Assembly (NCBI GenBank): GCA_937915485.1 | Contig: CALGII010000040.1 | Coordinates: 1 to 17,077, forward strand | Reading direction: 5' to 3' | Length of the DNA: 17,077 nt | From: an uncultured Ignavibacteriota bacterium | Lineage (GTDB): Bacteria; Bacteroidota; Ignavibacteria; Tepidaquicellales; Tepidaquicellaceae | Shown here: piece after piece, positions 7,199 through 13,100 of the stretch | How positions within the stretch are numbered: position 1 is the first letter of the stretch | Layout: every line of letters starts with the position of its first letter | Notes under the pieces: model-generated | Database searches by the model: none | Told to the model about the DNA's origin: nothing | What the model saw: only the letters and a program-made list of their open reading frames with translations | Program-made: the position numbers and the translations under genes

Positions 7199-7224
7199 TT
7201 GTTTTTATATGCAGGAGTTTATTT

Positions 7225-7246
7225 ATCAGAGGCTTAATCCCCTGAT
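7225..7246. promoter_or_regulatory. 22-bp dyad, candidate operator in the divergent region
   Basis: ATCAGAGG (7225-7232) and CCCCTGAT (7239-7246) form inverted 8-bp arms with one mismatch and a 6-bp AT-rich spacer. The centre lies about 37 bases upstream of the start codon of the MmcQ/YjbR-like gene and inside the region shared with the divergent PNGase-like gene. Size and symmetry suit a dimeric repressor or activator site, but no second copy is seen in the window. Confidence 0.35.
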
Positions 7247-7329
7247 TATGTTATACGAAAAAACTTTGTACCGTGTTTATGTTAAAACACAGACTTTCAC
7301 AAAATGACGAGAATATTATTATATTCCAA

Positions 7330-7359
7330 TTGAAAAAACATCTCATCCATACATAACAT
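7330..7359 (+). promoter_or_regulatory. Sigma70-like promoter for the PNGase F-like gene
   Basis: TTGAAA (7330-7335, five of six matches to the -35 consensus) is followed by an 18-bp spacer and TAACAT (7354-7359, four of six). Transcription would begin near 7366, leaving a leader of about 50 bases before the ATG at 7418. That supports 7418 over the in-frame upstream start at 7370. AT-rich context makes chance matches likely. Confidence 0.35.
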
Positions 7360-7417
7360 TTATTTTTCATTGTTCTTTTTCCCGCTTTTCGAAATATTAA
7401 GAAAACTGTCAAACATT

Positions 7418-8755
7418 ATGAAAAAATCAAAACTCCTTCTTGCTTATATATTTTTTATCACGATATCATCTCTTTCCGGCCTGTACGCGGCCCCCGGAGA
7501 TACAACATGGATAACCGCGTTCAATCAGGAATATCATTACTGGGCGGACCTGCATTACAAGACAGTATATTTCCCTGACACCTCGCATCACTGGTCGAAA
7601 ATTATTATGAAGTACACGATAGGGTGCCCGACAGCCGGGTGCGATCCGTGGGACAGGTTCGGGCATTTAAGAGTCGTGATAGATTCAACCACATATTATG
7701 AAATCGCGAGAGTGATTACGCCGTACAACATTGTCGGGAGCGGATACCCGGGAACGTGCACCTACGTTTACGACCTGACAGACTACATGCCGCTGCTTCA
7801 CGACTCCGTGAAATTCGCGAACTACATAGAGACGTGGATAAACACGCCGCGCGGATGGTACGCGACAATCAAGTTCGCTCTGATAGAGGGAGAAGTTCAA
7901 CCGAAACCTTATAAGGTTGTAAACCTGTGGCAGAACCAGTATCTCGTTTATGGCGATACCGCTAATCCGCCGATGAATCACCTTCCTTCAAAAAATATAA
8001 TAACAGATTCGGGAATTTACAGCGTCAAGGCGAGAATTATAACGACGGGGCACGGACAGGGGAACACGGAGAACGCCGCTGAGTTTTCACAGAAACAGCA
8101 CGGCATCGTTGTAGGAAACGATACGCTCACTTACTGGCTCTGGAGATACGACTGCATTGATAATACGTGCAGTCCGCAGGGCGGAACCTGGCATTATCCC
8201 CGCGCCGGCTGGTGCCCGGGAGCAAGCGTAATTCCGTGGGATACGATGATTACGTCGTACGTAACTCCCGGACTCGGCAAAACATATTCCTATTATCTCG
8301 ATCCGTACGTGAATTACTGCAGGCCGACAAATCCCAACTGCGTAAACGGCGTCACCTGCACCGACTGTAATTATAACAGCACAGGACACACGGAGCCTTT
8401 CTACAGGATTGAGACGCAGTTGATATATTACAGGGTAAACCCGAATGTCGGCGTCATACAACTTAACTCTTTCGTTCCGAATTATTACACGCTCGAACAA
8501 AATTATCCCAATCCTTTTAATCCTTCGACAACCATAAAATTCGCCGTAAGGGAAAAGGCAAACGTGAAAATATCCGTCTTCGACATATCGGGAAAACTCA
8601 TTAACAATTTGTTTAACCGCGAACTCACTGCAGGTACATACAAGATAGATTTCGACGGCGCGAAACTCTCGAGCGGGATTTATTTCTACCGACTCGAAGC
8701 ATTCGACTCGAAAGGTGTAAGTTCTATAACCAAAAAAATGGTGCTCGTGAAATAA
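7418..8755 (+). CDS. Secreted PNGase F-like peptide:N-glycosidase with T9SS sorting domain
   Basis: A 445-residue protein that should cleave N-linked glycans from asparagine. A Lys-rich signal peptide ends near residue 24. The N-terminal domain carries GCPTAGCDPWDRF (residues 69-81), YEIARVITPY and YIETW. The C-terminal domain carries GHGQGNTENAAEF and a conserved GTWHYPRAGWCPG block (256-268). Compared with Elizabethkingia PNGase F as I recall it, catalytic Asp60, Glu118 and Glu206 match Asp79, Glu138 and Glu222. The Cys51-Cys56 pair matches Cys70-Cys75, and Cys231-Cys252 matches Cys246-Cys266. The Cys204-Cys208 pair is replaced by Ala and Ser. Residues from about 355 form a type A T9SS sorting domain (NYPNPFNPSTTIKF, 362-375). 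I reject the upstream ATG at 7370, which would put 16 unlike residues before a normal signal peptide. Confidence 0.9.
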   Translation: MKKSKLLLAYIFFITISSLSGLYAAPGDTTWITAFNQEYHYWADLHYKTVYFPDTSHHWSKIIMKYTIGCPTAGCDPWDRFGHLRVVIDSTTYYEIARVITPYNIVGSGYPGTCTYVYDLTDYMPLLHDSVKFANYIETWINTPRGWYATIKFALIEGEVQPKPYKVVNLWQNQYLVYGDTANPPMNHLPSKNIITDSGIYSVKARIITTGHGQGNTENAAEFSQKQHGIVVGNDTLTYWLWRYDCIDNTCSPQGGTWHYPRAGWCPGASVIPWDTMITSYVTPGLGKTYSYYLDPYVNYCRPTNPNCVNGVTCTDCNYNSTGHTEPFYRIETQLIYYRVNPNVGVIQLNSFVPNYYTLEQNYPNPFNPSTTIKFAVREKANVKISVFDISGKLINNLFNRELTAGTYKIDFDGAKLSSGIYFYRLEAFDSKGVSSITKKMVLVK

Positions 8756-9034
8756 GACTTATATGTTTTAAAAATACGGTAATCCACTGAAACGGATTCG
8801 GCCGTTCGTTTATACATTCGGTCCGTTTGAAGAAAGAAAGGTCCGGGGAGCATCCGTCGTATTCCTTGTGCCTGTCACGCCGCGGAATATTCGACAAAAC
8901 ACCTGTTTTTTCATTCCTTAATGTTCAGGAACAATCCGGTTGTTTTCGGGATATAAAAGATGTATGAATTACTTGCTGACCGCATTTATTCATAAATTTT
9001 TAGGAATATTTTAGGTAAATTTCTACCTAATATT
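8756..9034. other. Intergenic region before nuoH
   Basis: A gap of 279 bases between two plus-strand genes. Near the left it holds a weak 5-bp inverted repeat (AACGG 8791-8795, CCGTT 8802-8806) about 35 bases after the PNGase stop, with no T-tract. At the right end it holds the hairpin listed at 9011-9030. I see no convincing promoter pair and no small gene, although the run of genes starting with nuoH should be transcribed from here. Confidence 0.5.
9011..9030 (+). promoter_or_regulatory. Perfect 7-bp inverted repeat just before the nuoH start
   Basis: TTAGGTA (9011-9017) and TACCTAA (9024-9030) are exact reverse complements around the 6-base loop AATTTC, ending 4 bases before the ATG of nuoH. 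In mRNA this hairpin would cover the ribosome entry site. In DNA it is a 20-bp dyad that also contains a TAAATTTC sequence (9016-9023), one base from the Bacteroidetes TAnnTTTG -7 element. It could be an operator or a translation control element. Confidence 0.4.
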
Positions 9035-10069
9035 ATGCCTGATTGGATTATAGACATACTGATTACGCTTATTAAAATCGTGGTCGTGGAAAGCGTGCTG
9101 CTTACTGCCGTGGCGTTTACGGTTTATGAAGAAAGGCGCGTGGCGGGTTTTATTCAAAACCGCCTCGGGCCTAACCGCGTCGGCTATCAGGGGCTTCTTC
9201 AACCGTTCGCCGACGTCCTTAAACTTCTTTTGAAAGAAGACATCGTTCCCGCGAACGCTAACAAGTTCGTACATTCGCTCGCGCCCGGAATTTCGATATT
9301 CGTGGCGCTTTCGACGATTGCCGTAGTTCCTTTCGGCGACAAAATTATGATTGCCGGAAGGGAAATAAAACTTCAGATTGCGGATGTTAACATAGGCATT
9401 CTCTACATTCTCGCTTTTCTGTCGCTCGGCGTTTACGGCATAACCCTCAGCGGCTGGTCGTCGAACAGCAAGTACTCGCTTCTCGGCGGTCTGCGCTCGT
9501 CGGCGCAAATGCTGAGTTACGAACTTTCAATGGGACTCTCCATTATCGGAATCATACTTATTAACGGTTCGTTTGAACTAGATACGATTGTGCAGAATCA
9601 ATACGGGTGGAAGTGGAACATAATCCTTCAGCCGGTTGGTTTTCTTACGTTTCTCATCGCTTCGTTCGCCGAAACCAACCGAACTCCGTTCGACCTGCCC
9701 GAAGCGGAGCAGGAACTCGTTGGCGGTTATCACACTGAATATTCGAGCATGAAATTCGCGATGTTTTTCCTTGCCGAGTACGCGGCAGTTATAGTTTCGT
9801 CCTGCGTAATCACAACGTTGTTCCTCGGCGGCTGGCAGTTCCCGTACCTCCAGACATTCGGTCTGCCGCCTCTTGCGGTCAGCATAATACAAATTCTGAC
9901 ATTTTGCGCCAAGGTCGCTTTCATGGTGTTTTTCTTCATTTGGGTCAGATGGACTATTCCGAGATTCAGGTATGACCAGTTGATGAGAATCGGCTGGCAG
10001 GTAATGCTGCCGCTTGCCCTTTTAAATCTAGTGGCAACGGCGATAATCGCGGCTATCTTAAAAAATTAA
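9035..10069 (+). CDS. nuoH: NADH-quinone oxidoreductase subunit H (complex I)
   Basis: A 344-residue inner-membrane subunit of complex I, at the junction of the peripheral and membrane arms, where it forms much of the quinone-binding chamber. Conserved blocks are intact: EERRVAGFIQNRLGPNRVGY (residues 32-51), the LLQPFADVLKLLLKEDI helix, and the FAETNRTPFDLPEAEQELVG loop with GYHTEYSSMKF after it (about 210-240). About eight membrane segments are visible. The length is normal and no key acidic loop residue is missing, so it looks functional. Its usual partners nuoG and nuoI are absent on both sides. It is followed after 10 bases by a TlpA-like gene and by outer-membrane protein genes. Confidence 0.96.
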   Translation: MPDWIIDILITLIKIVVVESVLLTAVAFTVYEERRVAGFIQNRLGPNRVGYQGLLQPFADVLKLLLKEDIVPANANKFVHSLAPGISIFVALSTIAVVPFGDKIMIAGREIKLQIADVNIGILYILAFLSLGVYGITLSGWSSNSKYSLLGGLRSSAQMLSYELSMGLSIIGIILINGSFELDTIVQNQYGWKWNIILQPVGFLTFLIASFAETNRTPFDLPEAEQELVGGYHTEYSSMKFAMFFLAEYAAVIVSSCVITTLFLGGWQFPYLQTFGLPPLAVSIIQILTFCAKVAFMVFFFIWVRWTIPRFRYDQLMRIGWQVMLPLALLNLVATAIIAAILKN

Positions 10070-10079
10070 TTATACTGAA

Positions 10080-10574
10080 ATGAAAAAAGCAGTTTGTATT
10101 TTTCTTTTAATGTTCCTGTTCGCGGGCGTTTCGAAAGCGCAGATGTACACTGACTTCACGCTTCCCGACGTGGACGGAGCTGACGTTACTCTCAGCAAAG
10201 TTCTTGACAATTCCAAAGGCGTGCTCGTGGCTTTCTGGGCTACCTGGTGCACACCCTGCAAGGAAGAGATGAAAAAACTCGAAGATGTATATCAGAAATA
10301 CAAAGACCAGGGCTTCGAATATCTTGCAATAAATGTTGACAATCAAAAATCGTCATCAAAAGTAAAATCGTTCGTCACCGCACAGAATTTTTCTTTCAAG
10401 GTTCTGATGGATCCCGAAAAGAGGGTGTTCGAATCTTACGGCGGCAAGGATGAAATGCCGTATTCGCTGATGATAAACAAGAACAAGGAAATCGTCGCGC
10501 TCCATATCGGATTCAAGACGGGCGACGAGGTTAAAATAGAAGAAGAAATAAAAGCAATGCTCGGAATAAAATAG
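10080..10574 (+). CDS. TlpA-like exported thiol-disulfide oxidoreductase
   Basis: A 164-residue periplasmic thioredoxin-fold protein. The signal peptide ends at about residue 20 (GVSKAQ). The active site is FWATWCTPCKEEM, with Cys57 and Cys60 in a CTPC motif typical of the TlpA/ResA group. The expected cis-proline is Pro127 in DEMPYSLMIN. AINVDNQKSSSKVKSFV fits the usual insertion between strand and helix. Such proteins reduce cysteines of exported apoproteins such as cytochrome c; the partner here is not known. It lies 10 bases after nuoH and 33 bases before the DUF6029-like gene. Another CxxC protein is encoded two genes downstream. Confidence 0.92.
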   Translation: MKKAVCIFLLMFLFAGVSKAQMYTDFTLPDVDGADVTLSKVLDNSKGVLVAFWATWCTPCKEEMKKLEDVYQKYKDQGFEYLAINVDNQKSSSKVKSFVTAQNFSFKVLMDPEKRVFESYGGKDEMPYSLMINKNKEIVALHIGFKTGDEVKIEEEIKAMLGIK

Positions 10575-10607
10575 CATTTTTCCCCATTAAAAAAATAAAA
10601 TTTTGAT

Positions 10608-12260
10608 ATGAAGAAACTTCTGTCTCTTGCACTGCTCTTGCTGGTCTCGTCTATCGGAGTTGCCCAGATTAAACTCGACGTGAAGGCTTCGCTTAACAAC
10701 GTTATGAGGTACGGAAGCGGCACGGAAAGAAACAACAATCTTGAATACGGAAAAGAATATTTCGAAAATCTGTCTGACGCGCGTCTTTCGGTTAACGACA
10801 TAATTTTCGGAATGCGTTATGAAATCAGCCAGCCGATTGAATACGGCGTAGATTATAAGGGAATAAGAAAAAGATTCATAGAGTACAACAACGTCAAGGA
10901 AGGCATTAACGTGCGCGCGGGAGACTTCTGGGAAGTTATTTCCCGCGGTCTTTCGATGAATGTCTTTGAAGACCGCACGCAGTTTTACGATACGGGCATC
11001 GACGGAATCAAGGCGTTCTATAAAAAAACAATCGGAGAAAAAAACCCGGTTAAAGTTAAAGCGGAAATGTTCGCCGGGATGCTTGAATACAACGATTTTG
11101 CAAACGTTACGAGGAAAGAAGTTTATAATGTAAGGGACGCGAACTTCGAGATATCGCCCGTGAAACTTCTTAACATCGGCGCGAACTATGTTTACGCTTA
11201 CGGAAAAGTACCGACGAGTTCCGACACGACTTCTATAAAGGCTTACATTCCCGAAGGGTATCTGAGTTTCAATTACAAGAACCTTCAGTTGTTCGCTTCA
11301 TACGCGCACAAGCACGTGAGCACCGACGCGAACACATCGTATCCCGTTCCCATCTCCGCGAAGGGCGACGGTTTCTACGGTTCGCTTTCATACTCAATGC
11401 CGAAACTCGGCGTCACGGTCGATTACAAGAACTACAGGTTCGACATGACGAATCCCGACAACAGAAGCGCCGACAGACCGACGAAGATGCTTCCTTTCCA
11501 GAATCCGCCTACGGTGGTGAAAGAGCATTCGTCAACGCTTATTTCGAGAAACCCGCACGTAGTTGATTTTAACGACGAAGTCGGAGCGCAGATAGACGTC
11601 GTCTATGCGCCCAAGGACAACGTAACTTTCAACCTGAACGCGGCCGTGGCGTCAAGGCACTTTGATTATCTGAAAACAACAGACGGCGGCAAACTTGTTT
11701 ACACGCGGATTGAGAGGGACGGAAATTACCTGCCGTCGCTGGACAAGCAGTTCTCCCCGTACTGGGAAGTTTACGCGGACGGAGAATGGTACGTGAACGA
11801 CAAACTTTATACAAAGGTCGCGTACGACAGGCAGAACGCCGTCACTTACAATTACATTAACCCGAACGCTTCGGAAATACTAAAGGTTAACACGATTCCC
11901 GTCGAAGTCAGGTATTCGCTGACGAAAGAATACACGCTTAAATTTATAGTTGAAAACCAGTGGGTTGAAAACAACATAAGGGTCGGAGAAAAATCGTATA
12001 TGAACAACCTTTTCTCCGTAAGCCTTTCGCGCTCGCCGAACATAAGCGCCACGTTCAGCGCTGAGTTTACCAATGACGAGGAAGAACCCACGGGAAAAAA
12101 GAACTGGTTCATAGGAGAAGTATCGTATAAATTCAATTCAGCCAATTCGCTTACCGTTTCATACGGAACGGAAAGAGGCGGTCTGAAGTGCACGAACGGA
12201 ATCTGCAGATTCGTAAGACCGTTCGAAGGCCTCAGGCTGACACTGAACAATAAGTTTTAA
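10608..12260 (+). CDS. DUF6029-like outer-membrane beta-barrel protein
   Basis: A 550-residue exported protein with a signal peptide ending near residue 19 (SIGVAQ). The rest is a large beta-barrel: repeated short amphipathic strands with aromatic girdles (for example NLQLFASYAHKHV and LGVTVDYKNYRF) and a final strand GLRLTLNNKF ending in Phe. The early block INVRAGDFWEVISRGLSMNV (about residues 99-118), followed by DRTQFYDTGIDGIKAFY, resembles the DUF6029 proteins of Bacteroidota, where a GnfYeqfGsGl-like segment precedes an LGiDnai-like one. This assignment is from memory of the family pattern and only moderately sure. The function is unknown. It sits between two genes for thioredoxin-like exported proteins, 33 and 36 bases away. 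Confidence 0.75.
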   Translation: MKKLLSLALLLLVSSIGVAQIKLDVKASLNNVMRYGSGTERNNNLEYGKEYFENLSDARLSVNDIIFGMRYEISQPIEYGVDYKGIRKRFIEYNNVKEGINVRAGDFWEVISRGLSMNVFEDRTQFYDTGIDGIKAFYKKTIGEKNPVKVKAEMFAGMLEYNDFANVTRKEVYNVRDANFEISPVKLLNIGANYVYAYGKVPTSSDTTSIKAYIPEGYLSFNYKNLQLFASYAHKHVSTDANTSYPVPISAKGDGFYGSLSYSMPKLGVTVDYKNYRFDMTNPDNRSADRPTKMLPFQNPPTVVKEHSSTLISRNPHVVDFNDEVGAQIDVVYAPKDNVTFNLNAAVASRHFDYLKTTDGGKLVYTRIERDGNYLPSLDKQFSPYWEVYADGEWYVNDKLYTKVAYDRQNAVTYNYINPNASEILKVNTIPVEVRYSLTKEYTLKFIVENQWVENNIRVGEKSYMNNLFSVSLSRSPNISATFSAEFTNDEEEPTGKKNWFIGEVSYKFNSANSLTVSYGTERGGLKCTNGICRFVRPFEGLRLTLNNKF

Positions 12261-12296
12261 TTGGTGTAATCATTAATTATTTTAAATACTTTAAAA

Positions 12297-13088
12297 ATGA
12301 AAAAATTCTCTTTATACATAATAATACTTCTTACGGCGGGATTCTTTTTTTCCTGCGAAAGCAATGACAATCCGCTCGTGAAGGGAACATCCGACTTCAA
12401 GGCGTCAAGCAAGGTTCTCGTGGAGTTTTTTACAAACCACACCTGCGTGAACTGCCCCGTTCCCGGACACTATCTTGACGAGATAGACAGCCTGAAAGGC
12501 ATCACAATAAACGACACGAACGTAATAATCATAAGGATTCACACGACGGTCACGTCGCTTAACGACCCGTTCTATCTTTTCAATACTGTCGATAATCTCG
12601 CGAGGTCCAACTATTACGGCGCGCTTATGTTCAATCCGTACACGGTTCTTAACGGAGTGCTTCTTCCCGCGTTTAACGCGACCACGTGGACAAACCTGCT
12701 AGAGAGCAAACTGAAACTAAAGAACCAGTTCGGTATCAATATCGTCAATAATTACGACTCTCTCGCGGGCACCGGCTCGCTGACGGTGAGCGTCGGACAA
12801 TTGTCGGGCACGTCAGTTAGCGACCTGCGCCTGCACGCCGTACTAACGGAAAACAATCTTTATTACGAAGCGCCTAACGGCGAAGACTGGCACCAGAACA
12901 CGATGAGAAAATTATTCACCGGAACGGACGGAATGAGCATTAATATTACTCCGGGCCAATCATCGAATTTCGAAATTCCGTATTCAATTCCCGAAGGCGT
13001 TATCGCGAAGAATTCAAGCATAGTCGTGTTTGTTCAGTCACAGTCCGCAAAAAGCGTTCTCGGAGTCGAAAGAGTAAAAGTTTATTAA
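12297..13088 (+). CDS. Omp28-related lipoprotein with thioredoxin-like CxxC motif
   Basis: A 263-residue exported protein. The signal peptide ends in a lipobox-like FFSC (Cys20), followed by a flexible ESNDNP segment, so it is likely an outer-membrane lipoprotein. The core shows the Omp28-related pattern: KVLVEFFTNHTCVNCPVPGH (residues 39-58), with Cys50 and Cys53 as a CVNC pair after a strand, as in a thioredoxin fold. Then come IIIRIHTTV and FNPYTVLNGV, where Pro may be the cis-proline. The second half is a beta-rich, Ig-like domain (LRLHAVLTENNLYYEAPNGE and the C-terminal VIAKNSSIVVFVQSQ). Omp28 was described as an outer-membrane protein of Porphyromonas gingivalis; the function remains unclear. 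A redox link with the TlpA-like protein is inference. Confidence 0.87.
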   Translation: MKKFSLYIIILLTAGFFFSCESNDNPLVKGTSDFKASSKVLVEFFTNHTCVNCPVPGHYLDEIDSLKGITINDTNVIIIRIHTTVTSLNDPFYLFNTVDNLARSNYYGALMFNPYTVLNGVLLPAFNATTWTNLLESKLKLKNQFGINIVNNYDSLAGTGSLTVSVGQLSGTSVSDLRLHAVLTENNLYYEAPNGEDWHQNTMRKLFTGTDGMSINITPGQSSNFEIPYSIPEGVIAKNSSIVVFVQSQSAKSVLGVERVKVY

Positions 13089-13100
13089 TAATTAAGCGCT

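Noticed and set aside
7273..7290. Hairpin GTGTTT/AAACAC in the divergent region
   Set aside because: A 6-bp AT-rich stem is expected by chance here. No T-tract and no link to a start codon.
7370..7417. Upstream in-frame ATG for the PNGase-like gene
   Set aside because: The ATG at 7418 opens a textbook Lys-rich signal peptide, and the candidate promoter would start transcription only about four bases before 7370.
8087..8500. Minus-strand open frame of 137 codons across the PNGase-like gene
   Set aside because: It lies opposite conserved catalytic-domain sequence and has no recognisable domain.
8791..8806. Rho-independent terminator after the PNGase-like gene
   Set aside because: The stem has only 5 bp (AACGG/CCGTT) and no T-tract follows.
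9023..9508. Minus-strand open frame of 161 codons across nuoH
   Set aside because: It is antisense to a well-conserved nuoH. Its Arg/Asn/Lys-rich sequence has no family resemblance and mirrors the codon bias of the real gene.
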